A stretch of DNA of 64,000 nt from Ottelia alismoides (taxonomy: Eukaryota; Streptophyta; Magnoliopsida; Alismatales; Hydrocharitaceae), in NCBI GenBank assembly GCA_037367405.1, contig JAZKJV010007248.1, positions 766,501 through 830,500 of the forward strand, given 5' to 3'. Of this stretch, positions 10,340 through 21,469 are shown one piece after another. Each line of letters begins with the position of its first letter. Positions within the stretch are counted from its first letter, which is position 1. The translations under genes and the position numbers were made by a program. The notes beneath the pieces were generated by a model. It worked only from the letters and a program-made list of their open reading frames with translations. It ran no database searches and was not told the DNA's origin.

Positions 10340-10780
10340 CCCTAACCCTACCCCACCCCACCCGCCGGCCTCTCCTTCTCTCTCCATCCCATCGGCACCG
10401 CCGGAGATCTCCAGCGCCGGTGCTCCAACATCCTCGTGCCACTGCCCTCCTGCCGGTGCTCCCCTGTGCTGCGCCTCTGCGCGTTGTGCGTGAGCGTGCG
10501 CCTGTGCACGTTGTAGCGCATGTGCGCCTGTAGCGCCTGTGCACGCATGTGCGCCTGTGCACGCTGTAGCGCCTGTGCGCGAGCGTGCGCCAGTGCTCCT
10601 CCCTGCGCCTGTGCGCGAGCGTGCCTTGGCGCCTGTGCATCGCCAGCATCTTCTCCAGCGCATCGCCTGTGCATCTCCAGTGCTGTAGCGTGCATCTCCT
10701 CTAGCGCGCATCTCCTGCCCGCGCATCCCCAGTTGCGTGTGTGCGTACTTCTTGCACGCGTGTACGTGTGCTAAGCCCTA
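10340..10780 (+). repeat. GC-rich leader with GCGCCTGTGC-type short repeats
   Basis: The untranslated leader between primer site and gag is CT-rich up to about 10470. It then holds a cluster of GCGCCTGTGC and GCGCGAGCGTGC words, about seven or more imperfect copies between 10470 and 10660. Open frames on both strands here are low-complexity and alanine/cysteine-rich, without homology I can recognise, so I treat them as non-coding. Confidence 0.7.
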
Positions 10781-10911
10781 AGCCCTAGGGCACACACATC
10801 TTCATCTACATGGGGTTAGTTGCTTGAGGTCTACACATGCAACTAAGCCCGTCTATGTCATTGTAGACGAATCTCATCCTCTGTCAGTCGCTCCAGTCTT
10901 CCATCTCCAGT

Positions 10912-13900
10912 ATGTCAGAAAGCAAGGCAGATATCCCGTCTATTGGCGCCTTTCGTGGTCTAGCGCCTATTGTCAAGATGGACGGTACAAACTATGAACT
11001 GTGGGCAATGCAGTTCATGAGTATGATGAAGTCAACGGGTAAGAAGCACATTCTTACCGAACCAGAGCATGCTGAGAAGACTGGAGCCAATGCCTCTTGG
11101 GAGGCGGATAATGCATACGCCAAAGTATGGCTATCCGGTACACTGGTAATTGAGATAGCAAATGACATTCTACATCAACCCATAGCCAAAGATATGTGGG
11201 ACATCCTGGCGGCCACATATTCACAGGCGAAGAATGAGACAAAGATTCTGCAACTCCAGTATGATATCTTCACTATCAAGCAGAATGGTCGCCCTCTACA
11301 TTCTCTCTATACAAAATTGAGAGGGATGTTCGAGAAGCTCTATAGCTTCATGCCTCTGACAGCCACGCCAGAACAGCAGAAGACATATAGGAACGCAACT
11401 ATGGTGGGCGTGTTCCTGGCTGATCTTGATCCTGAGTATGAGGTGGCACGATCACAGATTTTGGCCGATTCTACTATTCCTCCCATGGAGGAAGCTTTCC
11501 ATAGACTGAGTCAGATCACAGTTCCTTCCACGACCCCTAGTCAAAATTCTTTAGCCATGGCAGCCAACAGAGGTCGCGGATTTCATCACCAGGGCCGTGG
11601 ACGTGGACCTCGTGGAAGAGGTGGCCGCACTAGGCCAACATGTACCTACTGTCACCGAGTTGGACACAATGAAGACACATGCTACTCGAAGCATGGATTT
11701 CCTGCATCTGCACGAGCTGCTGAGCAGATAGAGCCTTCATCTGCTGCTACTTTGGATCAACGGTTCGACGATCTAGTTGCTCGTCTGAGGGTATTATTCC
11801 ACCATCTGGTCCAGCACCGACTACAGAGAGTCATTCTGATGTCGTTGCTTCTGCCTCTGCGTCTACGAGTGCTTCAGGTAGTATACTTGTACTCAACAGT
11901 AGTAGATCAGATACATTACCATGGATTATGGACTCGGGCGCTACACATCACCTATGTGGCGACCAGAGTCTACTTACAGGATACACTCAGATCCCTCCAG
12001 GACGGACAGTAGTAATTGCCAATGGTACACATTCCCCCATCACTGGTCAGGGGGAGATTAGATTGACATCTTCTATGCAGCTCAAGAATGTGCTACATGC
12101 ACCTGATTTTTCAATGAATTTGTTGTCAATTAGTCAGATTACGAAGGATCTACATTGTCAGGCAATTTTTTATCCATCTTCTTTGATTTTTCAGGACATC
12201 CATACGGGCAACGTGATTGGTCGTGGCTGTGAGCAAGGAGGCCTCTACCGCCTGAATCAGACCCCATTCGCTGGAACCTCATCCTCTCCTTCTGGACAAG
12301 TATCTACCTTATTGTGGCATCTGCGCTTTGGTCATTTACCGCTTCAGAAGTTGCGTCAAGTGTTACCTTATGGTCCTCCTCACACATCTATTCATTGTGA
12401 GGTGTGTCAGTGGGGAAAGCATCACAGGTCGTCCTTTCCCAGTCGTCCAGGTCGGAGTAGTACCTCCAAGTTCGAGTTATTTCATATTGATGTATGGGGT
12501 CCGAGTCGTGTACCTGATCATCAGGGACACAGATTTTATATAGTATTTGTGGATGATTTTTCTAGAGTGTCATGGGTGTTTCTGATGAAAAATAAATCTG
12601 AAGCAGGAAATATCATTATCCATTTTCTGAGTGAAATACAAAATGTTTTCTCCACATCTGTGAAGTTTGTTAGAAGTGATAATGCTTTAGAATTGTGCAC
12701 CAATGTTCTTGCCAATTATTACTCCTCAAAAGGGATTGTTCACCAAACATCTTGTGCTCATACATCTTAACAGAACGGAATTGCTGAAAGGAAACACCGT
12801 CACCTTCTTGATGTCACAAGATCACTCCTTATACAGAGTCATGTTCCCTACTCCTACTGGGGTGATGCAGTTCTCACTGCATGTTACCTAATCAATCGTA
12901 TGCCTTCTTCTGTCTTGAATGAACAGATTCCGTTTTCCCTCATTCATCCTGGCAAGGATCTGTTCACTCTTACTCCTCGTGTGTTTGGGTCGGTTGCATA
13001 TATCCATCAGTTGTCGCCTGGTACTGACAAGCTCTCTCCTAGGGCTGTCAAATGTGTTTTCGTTGGGTACTCCAGAACTCAAAAGGGGTACAAGTGCTTT
13101 GATCCTCTGCGTCGGCGGTATATGATCAGTACAGATGTTACATTTTTTGAATCTGTTATGTATTTTTCAGCCTCAGGAGACAAGCAGCTACCACCTCTAT
13201 CTACTGATGCCATATACATGACACCACCACCTCAGATGCCGTCACCAGCACCACCACCTCAGATGCCGTCACCACCACCACCACCTATCTCACCGCTACC
13301 ATTCCATTATACCCGCAGGCCTCCTCTCGCTCATGGTCATGACTCGTCTACTAGCTCGCCTATGGTATGTAATGAAAATATTACTGTTGATGGATCTGAC
13401 GACATTTCTGAGCAGGATATGTTGCAGGGGCCAGATGAGACTACAGCTGATTTAGATGTTCCCATTGCTCTACGCAAGTCGAAGAGGAGATGTGTTACAT
13501 ATCCAATATCAGCATCCGTGTATTTTGAGAGGCTATCTGGAGATTTCAGGTCATTTGTTGTGGCACTGTCAGCTGTAGATATTCCACGAAATCATCAAGA
13601 TGCTCTGCAGGACAGTAGATGGAGGTTAGCAATAGAGGAAGAAATGGCGGCACTTCAGTCCAGAGGAACTTGGAGTTTGGTTCCTATACCTCCAGATGTG
13701 AACCCGGTGAGCTGCAAGTGGGTGTTTACAGTGAAGCACAATGCAGATGGCTCTATTGACAGGTACAAGGCGCGTCTTGTTGCACGTGGCTTTACACAGA
13801 CATACGGGGTGGATTACCTTGACACATTCTCGCCTGTGGCACGTCATTCCACTCTACGGATCTTGTTGTCAGTTGCAGTTGCTAGAGACTAACCGCTCCA

Positions 13901-15116
13901 TCAGCTGGACGTGAAGAATGCATTCCTATATGGAGATTTGCAGGAAGAAGTTTATATGCAACAGCCACCTGGTTTTGCTGTTGAGGGGGAGTGTTCCAAG
14001 GTATGCAGGTTACATAAGGCTATCTATGGCCTTAAGCAGAGCCCCAGAGCATGGTTTCAGAAACTCTCAGATCTCTTCGAGAAACAAGGATACAAATGCT
14101 CCAATGCTGATCATTCCTTGTTTGTACAGAAGACTGCTAGAGGTATCATTGTAATCATGGTTTATGTTGATGACATCTTGATTACAGGAGATGATGAGCA
14201 GGGCATAAAGCAGGCGAAAGAAAAACTGGGAACCGAATTTGTCACCAAGGACTTGGGAGTCCTTAGATATTTTCTGGGGCTGGAGTTTGCTAGAAATCCA
14301 TATGGATTAGTAATGTCGCAGAGGAAATATGTTACAGATCTATTGAGTGAAACAGGTATGCTTGGGTGTCGGCCTGCTATGACACCAATGGATCCCAGCA
14401 TGAAGCTCTATGATGATGACAAAGAGGAGATGGACAGGAGAAGGTACAGAGAACTGGTAGGCAAACTACTGTATGTCACGATCACTAGACCTGATATATC
14501 ATTTGCAGTGAGTCGCGTGAGCCAGTTCATGGAGCAACCACGTCAGGTCCATATGGATGCAATACACATGATTCTGAGATATCTAAAATCATCTCCAGGT
14601 GCAGGCTTGCTATTTAAGAAGGGAAAGGAGATCTCTATCACAGCGTGTGCTGATGCAGACTATGCAGGATGCCCCAAGGACAGGAAGTCCACTTCAGGAT
14701 TTGCAGTCTATGTTGGAGATGCTCTAGTCTCGTGGAGGAGCAAGAAACAGACAGTGGTAGCTATATCTAATGCTGAATCTGAATACAGGGCTATGGCTCA
14801 GGCTAGCACAGAAATGATGTGGGTGAAAGCTCTACTGACAGATCTATGTCTTGATATACCGCTTCCTATGAAGTTGGAATGTGATAATCAGGCAGCCTTG
14901 TTCATTGCAAACAACCCAGCCTTCCATGAGAGGACCAAGCATATTGAGGTTGACTGTCACTACATACGTGACATGATTCAGAAGGGGTTCATTGCTACAT
15001 CTCATGTCACCTCAGAGAATCAAACTGCTGATATATTTACCAAGGCATTACTTCGAGGCCCATTCCAGAAGTGTGCGTCCAAGCTGAGCATGATTGATAT
15101 CTATGCTCCATCTTGA
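10912..15116 (+). pseudogene. copia gag-pol polyprotein with one frameshift and two stops
   Basis: Gag starts MSESKADIPS at 10912 and has a UBN2-type core (MDGTNYELWAMQF, YTKLRGMFEKLY), an RGG-rich stretch and a zinc knuckle, CTYCHRVGHNEDTC, near 11640. A 1-base deletion near 11790 shifts the frame. Protease DSGATHH is at 11930, integrase zinc H/C residues at about 12315-12420, and the integrase DDE set is HIDVWGP, RSDNALE and the E of GIAERKHR. RT has YVDD near 14165, and RNase H has the KSTSGF motif near 14690. The frame ends IDIYAPS at 15116. Besides the frameshift, in-frame TAA codons are at 12768 (inside integrase) and about 13890 (inside RT, just before PLHQLDVKNAFL). The remainder is well preserved, so the lesions are recent. 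Confidence 0.94.
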
Positions 15117-15123
15117 GGGGGAG
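15112..15123 (+). other. Polypurine tract of the young copia element
   Basis: TTGAGGGGGAG lies directly before the 3' LTR and overlaps the gag-pol stop codon. It is the expected plus-strand primer of reverse transcription. Confidence 0.85.
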
Positions 15124-15269
15124 TGTTGACGCATATAGAGTAGTGCATGTACCTCTTCGTTATTTTTATTTTCAGTTGTATGCTTTATGTAATTTACCCA
15201 TAGGCTACTCTCCTATATAAGAGAGCCTAGGGCTTATGGAATAAACATGTGGTTCATTTTTTCCCAACA
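15124..15269 (+). repeat. 3' LTR of the young copia element
   Basis: 146 bp, 145 identical to the 5' LTR at 10155-10300, followed by the duplicated target AAAGT. Confidence 0.95.
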
Positions 15270-15274
15270 AAAGT

Positions 15275-15923
15275 TAAGAAACTAATCGAGTCTAGCGAGA
15301 CCAATAGAGTTTTTACACCAAAAACCAAAGAGAAAATTGAAGACACGGCCGTACCTCTAAGAAAGAGTTCTAGGGTTATAAGATAATATGAAAGGTATAT
15401 ATTCCATGTATGCGAAGAGTTTGATAATGCTCTGAATTCATATGAGTTGGATGCTAGCAATGAAGTCTGACATAGACTCCATAAACAAGAATGGTATATG
15501 AACCCTCGAAGATCCACCTAAAGAGTTAAAATCCATTTGGTGCAAATAGATCTTCAAGAGAAAGAGGGGACACGATGAGATGGTAGAAACCTTCAAAGCG
15601 CGGCTCGTAGCCAAGGACTACATACAGAAAGAAGGCATCGATTACAATGAGACATTCTCTCATGTGCGCATGCTTAAATCCATCAGGGCATTGCTTGCTA
15701 TAGCTGCACATATTGACTATGATATCTAAGAAATGGATGTCAAGATAGTATTCCTCAATGGATACTTAGAAGAGGATATCAATATGGAGTATCTCTAAGG
15801 CTTCCTGGTTAAGGAAGGCAAAGTATGCAAGCTGAAGAAATTCATATGTAGGTTCAAACAAGCTTCTCGTAATTGAAACAACCGGTTCGATGAAACCATG
15901 AAGAATTATTATATCGTTCAGAA
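15275..15923 (+). pseudogene. Old copia remnant, linker and reverse transcriptase
   Basis: This is the third piece of the old element. The linker to RT is decayed (15275-15570). RT motifs follow: [13 protein letters not shown] (about 15630), [32 protein letters not shown] (about 15735-15780) and GKVCKLKKFICRFKQASRN (about 15820-15870). Stops interrupt the frame repeatedly. It ends within NYYIVQNA at 15923, where the gypsy LTR begins. The missing RT C-terminus and RNase H are not found on the far side of the gypsy element. Confidence 0.8.
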
Positions 15924-18900
15924 TGCGACGCCCACACGGGGATCCGGGTTACCTGTTTACACATCACTCGCAGTATCCCGTTTACTATTGATCGCATTAG
16001 GTTACAAAAAATGAGGGAAAATTTTCACGGTCCGAAATGACATTCACAATATAATTAATCAACCATAGAACAACAAGTGTCACCGAATTCATATTTACAT
16101 TAATTTCCATATAAGATTACATATCTCAAAAGAAGATGACATTCTGTACATGTATCTCAAAATGTAACAGAAGAAAAAGAAATAAGCACATGAGATTTTA
16201 TATTATCCTAAACAAAAGCTATAGTGTGTACCGTCGAAAGTAAAAGTCTGAACTGCGGAAGCTCAAGGTCCAGCTATCGATCCGCTGAGTCGTGTGCGCC
16301 TTGCATGCCATCAATGTTGGGAAGAAAAGAAATTCAACAAGGGTTAAGTACAATCTAATTTATTTAAAAAACAGGCATTTCAGTGATTTCAAAAGAAAAC
16401 TAGCAGATAGGATTTTACATTTAAATTTAACAGGCTACTTGCATAGAAAGATAGTTTTCAAGCTGTTTTGTATGTGCATCCCTTTATTCACTCATCACAC
16501 CTTGACTGATGCAAATGGAAATTTACAACGGCGGAAAATTATTTTTAATGGTGAAAAATGTTTGGTGGAAGAAATTGGGAGGGAGGGAGAAGAGAAAGCG
16601 TGCCGGTTACGTGAGATTTGGGGAAGAATCACGAAGATCGCTTTGAGGGAGAAGGGAAAGGGAGAGAGATGACATAAATCTCAATTAGAATTCAACTTCA
16701 ACTGTCTCAGACAAAGGATTGTCATCCTCTCTATGTAGGAGGGGTGGGATTACAAAAATATGAAGGAAATCAAAATTCAAATCCTATCTTATCCTAATTT
16801 AGACTCCAAATATCTCTAACCGATTAACTACTAAATACAACCGATTAATTAATTAAACTGAGATCGCATGTGATCTCTTTATTTTAAGATGAAACTACCA
16901 TGACTTAATTAACCAAAAATCAAATTAACTCGATCGTAATTAAACTTAACGAAAAATAAAGGTATATTTTTTTGTCGCGCACTGCATCAACTCTCTTTCG
17001 CTTGAAAAGTTCATCTACCGACGAATTACTTTACCTTCAATCCATCGTTAGAGAATGTGATTTAAAATCGTATCATCAATCTCTCCAATTTGAGCAATTT
17101 TCCTTTCATTTTAATGTTACGTTTGTAATTTTTCTCCACCAAAAGACGTTGCTGCAAATGTTCTACCCATTCAAAAAAACTCCACTCCCATTTGTTTTGT
17201 TTAACTTTACCTCGTAGTAAAAGATGTTTTGGAAGGGTCTGCTTGAAAATTCCCAAATACCCCCCTTTTTTCTTTATTTTCAGATATACGGATGGAGACA
17301 AGTCCCCGAATTGATGGCTTATGTTTCCCTTTCAGAAGACCTCAATCGTGGATGTTGTTAGGGCTTCAACCCTTCTGAGCAGCGGCGGTGATATGGGAAA
17401 GAGGCCACGGGCAGCAGCGACAAAGGTCATGATGCGGGTGAAGCTGCTGGAGTTGTAGAAGACGGCTCCATCGATGAGGTTCGCAAGGGTTGGGCATCGT
17501 GTGGCGATGGGGCTCGAGTTTTGGGTCGATCGAGGTTGTGTGACCGGTGGCATGTGAGCGGATCGGGGTTAGGCAAATTTCGTGAGGGATTGGGGCTTTG
17601 AGGGAGGTGTAGGGGGGTTGTATGATGGTGGCAGAGGGGTACAGCATAGTTGGGTGTGTCGGTAGGGGGTTTAGGGTGATGGGGATGGGTAGTGGCACAG
17701 TTTTGGGAATGGAAGGGGCATGTGGTGAGTCTGGGATGGCCGCTGGAGATGAGGAGACAGACTGCAGTGGTGTAGTTGGTCGTTCGGAGAGGTTTTGGGC
17801 GATGGAAAGGGGCTGCAGTGGGGTTGGGGAGGTCGCCAGAGGTGCGAGGGTGGTGTAGGGGACCTGCGAGGGGGTTGCGGGCATTGGTGGAGTCGATTTC
17901 ATGGGCGTCAGTTGGTCGGAATATTGCTGGACAGCAAGCGTAGAGGCATTTTTTCTTTGGTGCCCTAAAACTCGCCTTGGACAGCAAGTTCTTTTACTAG
18001 AGATGGCGGAAAGGGTTCCGAAACCTCCTGGACAGCAACTTTTGCAGCGTTTTTGATGGTATTTTCCTCTAGTTGTCGTGTCAATGATTCAACATTCCGC
18101 AGGTCACACATTTCTCTCGCCAAAGCTTGCATATTTGCACACACTCAGAGCCTATCGGATAAAGTTTTTCTAATCTCATCAAGCCATTCACAATTCGTTG
18201 AGCGAGATCCTTAGGATTTATGTTCGCGTGAACGCCTGAGGGGATCATCAGATCGTGAGGACCATTTTTAGCCCATGCTATGATACCAATTGATGCAAAT
18301 GGAAATTTGCAACAGTGGAAAATTTATTTTTGATGGTGAAAAATATTTGGTGAAGAAATCGGAGAGAGGGAGAAGAGAAAGCGCAGCGGTTGCACGAGAT
18401 TCGAGGAAGAATCGTGAAGATCGCATCGAGGGAGAAGGGAAAGAGATAGCAATGAGATAAATCTCAATTAGAATTCAACTTCAATTGTTCCAAACAAAGG
18501 ACTACCATCCCCTCTACATAGGAGGGGTGAGATTACAAAAATAGAAAGGAAATCAAAATTCAAATCCTAGCTTATCCTAATTTGAACTCTAAATATTTCT
18601 GACTGATTAACTACTAAATACAATCAACTAATTAATTAAATCGAGATCACATGTGATCTCTTTATTTTAAGATAAAATTGCAATGACTCAATTAACCGCA
18701 AATTAAATTAACTCGACCCAAATTAAACTTAACGAAAAATAAAGCTATATTTTTTTGTCTCGTGTTGCATCATTAACTACTTATACTTAATACTTTCATT
18801 TATTTATAAGATTCATATTTAGGTCATCATCATTTTATTATTTATAAGTCATGTTGATGGATCTTAGTAGAGGTAGATGATGAGTTTCATAATCCGATCA

Positions 18901-19082
18901 TTTCTTGTGAAATTTTTTGAGCTCAGTGGATAGTTCGTCGCCTTGGTCAGGATGTGACCTCACACTATGACTCTTAAGACTGGAGAAAACCTTAAGATTG
19001 GGGTGCATTCGTAGGCATATGGTGGAGTATAATGCATCCTAACTAAGTTTCCAACACATCGACTAGCTTCTCCTAGCATTCA
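15924..19082 (-). repeat. 3' LTR of the gypsy element (left copy), split by an inserted LTR element
   Basis: Its parts, 15924-16506 and 18778-19082, align with 23036-23617 and 24142-24842 of the other LTR at clearly under 100% identity, many differences being visible. The copies share landmarks such as ACAACAAGTGT, the ACATGTATC region and GGTGGAGTATAATGCATCCT. The boundary at 19082 abuts L1 sequence, so the first bases of this LTR may be missing. Confidence 0.78.
16507..18772 (-). mobile_element. Non-autonomous LTR element (TRIM/LARD type) inside the gypsy LTR
   Basis: Two ~482-bp LTRs (16507-16989 and 18291-18772) begin TGATGCAAATGG and end GTTGCATCA or CTGCATCA, with about 10% divergence. 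The flanks are TTGAC and TTAAC, a 5-bp duplication with one mismatch. A minus-strand primer site (GCTATGATACCA at 18277-18288) touches the right LTR, so transcription is right to left. The 1.3-kb interior has no retroviral domain. Its G-rich middle (17380-17900) gives long but low-complexity proline/threonine open frames that I do not accept as genes. It must be moved by enzymes supplied in trans. Confidence 0.82.
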
Positions 19083-19400
19083 TATTCTCGCCTTCCATCC
19101 CTCCATCTTCCCCTCCAATCTCTCCATTAACCCCTTCCAATCCCTCATCTTGGGTCCCCACACAACCAACGGCAGCCCCAAATATGTGATCGGCAGCAAC
19201 GTCGCGGGGCACCCCAGCTCAGCCAACGTACGCTCCACTTCCTGGTCAGAGAGACCAAAAGGAACCACCTCAGACTTGGCCATGTTCTTCCAGAGCCTCG
19301 ATAAGTCCCCAAAGGTATCCATAATGCACGACGCTCTTCATTTCTTGTCCTCCTCTGCCCCCATGAATAAGATGGTATCATCAAATTAGTCCTTGATGGT
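19083..19400 (-). pseudogene. L1-type LINE reverse transcriptase fragment
   Basis: The minus strand reads DDTILFMGAEEDKK, then WKNMAKSEVVPFGLSDQEVE, ITYLGLPLVVWGPKMRDWKG and EGKMEGWKARI. This is the palm-to-thumb segment of a plant L1 RT and is alignable to 57550-57850 of the L1 copy in this window. It starts exactly where gypsy RNase H/integrase sequence stops (about 19395) and ends at the gypsy LTR edge, replacing integrase and possibly the start of the LTR. Confidence 0.8.
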
Positions 19401-21345
19401 ATGCATGTATCTGTCTCTGATCCAGGGATCTGACTTCTGGCCTTCTACTATACGGTCCCACAAACTGCTGAATCATGGAACATGGCAGTAGATATGGATG
19501 TACTTTCTTGAGGATGCCAATCAATCAAAGCTGGAGCATATCCCACGTGTATAACCAGTTTGTCGTACCTCAGCATGAGCTCTCCTGCTAAGCGCATGTG
19601 CCACCACGTTTCCCTTACCGGGATGGTAAGAGATCGTGCAGTCGTAATCCTTCAGTAGCTTAAACCACATATGATGTCTCATGTTCAGCTCTTTCTGATT
19701 AAAGATGTACTTATGACTCTTGTGATCCGTGAAAATCTTAAAATTCACCTCATAAAGATAGTGGCGCCAGATCTTCAAGGCGAAGACAAATGCCGCCAGC
19801 TCCAAGTCATGGGTGGGGTAATTCCGCTCATGCGGTCTCAACAAATGTGATGTGTTTGCAATCACGATATCTCGCTTCATCAGAACTGCTCATAAACCTT
19901 TTCCTGAGGCATCCGTATATACTGCATAATCATGAGTGCTTGAAGGAAGTATAAGAATGGATGCAGTAGTCAATCATTCCTTCAATGTCCTTAAGGTATG
20001 CTCACATGAATCATCTCAAATAAAAAGAACTCTCTTATGTGTCAACCGTGTCAGAGGAAGAACTCGAGAAAACCCATTGACGAAGCGTCTGTAATAGCTC
20101 GCTAGTCCAAGGAAGCTTCAAATCTGAGTAACTGTCTTGGGTTTTGTTCCCAAGACATAATTACATCAATCTTTGCAGGATCAACTGCGATACCTATTCC
20201 AGAAATAATATGCCCAAGGAATGAGACCTGTGACAACCAGAACTCATACTTGCTCAGTTTAACATACAGCTTGTGCTCTCGCAACGTGTCCAGGACTATC
20301 TTCAGATCATTCGCATGATCCCATTCATTCGAGAATAAATCAGCACATCGTCAATGAATACGACCACAAACTTGTCCAAGTACGGACGGAAGATCTTATT
20401 CATCATATCCATGAATGTTGTAGGGGCATTTGTGAGCCCAAACGGCATCACAACAAACTCATAGTGCCCATATCGAGTCCTGAAAGCTGTCTTCGGAATA
20501 TCTAACTTTTGAATCCTCAGCAGATGGTCGCCAGATCGGAGATCAAGCTTCGAAAACACCGAAGATCCATGTAGTTGTGTGGCAAAGGATAACGGTTCAT
20601 CATCGTTCTCTTGTTCAATTGCTGATAATCAATGCACAATCTCATTGATTTTTCCTAACAAAAAGAACGGAAGCATCCTAAGATGAAGTGCTCGACCTCA
20701 CAAAACCCAAGTCAAGTAACTCATGCAGTTGCACCTTCAACTCTCTCAACTCAGCTGGTGTCATGGGACATGGAGCCATCGAGATCGATTGTGTATCCGG
20801 TAGCAATGTGATCTCAAATTCAATCTCTCTCTCTCAAGAGGTAACTCTGGTAAATCATCAGGAAATACATCTGGGTAGTCTGATACCACTCGGATGTTCT
20901 AGATCATCGGCTCTCCATCGGACGTCTCTCGAACAAATGCTAGAAATATGCCACATCCCTAATCAACAAGTTTCTAGGCTCTCAACATTGAGATGTACTC
21001 CATTTTGGAGTCATGTAATGTACCCTCAAAAGTGAACTCATGCAAGTTCGGAATCCTGAAGACAACCGTCTTTTTGAAGCAATCAACCAAAGCATGATGA
21101 GCTGACAACCAATCCATGCCCAAAATCAAGTCAAACTCATCAAGCTACAATAGCAGACCGTCTGCGATCATCTTATGCCCACCAATCAACATCACTAATC
21201 CTCTAACTATCAATCTAATGATGAACAGTTGGGCACCTGACCCATAGATGTGGTAAGGAGGATCTAGGACCTCTGCAACTCTACTTACTGAAGCTAATAA
21301 TCTCGAAATAATGAAGGAATGTATCACTCCAGAGTCAAACAAAGC
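19400..21345 (-). pseudogene. Gypsy protease, reverse transcriptase and RNase H, decayed
   Basis: On the minus strand the aspartic protease appears as FDSGVIHSFIISRLL (21340-21290), with the usual DSGA changed to DSGV. RT follows with [33 protein letters not shown] and the catalytic FIDDVLIYS (20555-20310), then EHKLYVKLSKYEFW and VSFLGHIISG. RNase H has [39 protein letters not shown] and [13 protein letters not shown] (19830-19560). The linker RIVEGQKSDPWIRDR ends at about 19395, where integrase should begin but does not. Domain order RT-RNase H with no integrase before RT marks Ty3/gypsy; chromovirus affinity is likely but not proven. Several stops and frameshifts are present. Confidence 0.87.
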
Positions 21346-21469
21346 ATGAAAAGGTCAACTCAAGACCGGGACCATACATTTCAACACAATAGCTGTTGAT
21401 CGTGCATGCTCCTCAATCACAACATGTAACTGACCCTGTCTAGCAGGTGCAGTACTCGAATCGGCCACG

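Larger units (their letters stand above)
10155..15269 (+). mobile_element. Young Ty1/copia LTR retrotransposon, 5115 bp
   Basis: The two LTRs are 146 bp each (10155-10300 and 15124-15269), begin TGTTGACGC, end CCCAACA and differ at one base (C at 10283, G in the other). They are flanked by the 5-bp duplication AAAGT (10150-10154 and 15270-15274). A primer site TGGTATCAGAGC follows the 5' LTR directly, and a purine tract GAGGGGGAG precedes the 3' LTR. The internal region has a GC-rich leader and a gag-pol reading frame in copia order (integrase before RT). It is inserted in an older copia element. Near-identical LTRs mean a recent insertion, even though gag-pol carries three lesions. Confidence 0.96.

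Noticed and set aside
10339..10356. AAACCCTAACCCTACC, similar to plant telomere repeat
   Set aside because: Less than three units and inside a CT-rich retroelement leader; not a telomeric array.
10265..10774. Alanine/cysteine/arginine-rich frames on both strands
   Set aside because: They come from the GCGCCTGTGC word array in the untranslated leader of the copia element.
17366..17987. Two long minus-strand open frames (178 and 186 codons)
   Set aside because: They overlap each other in different frames, are low-complexity proline/threonine/histidine-rich, and lie in the interior of a non-autonomous LTR element; the open frames follow from base composition.
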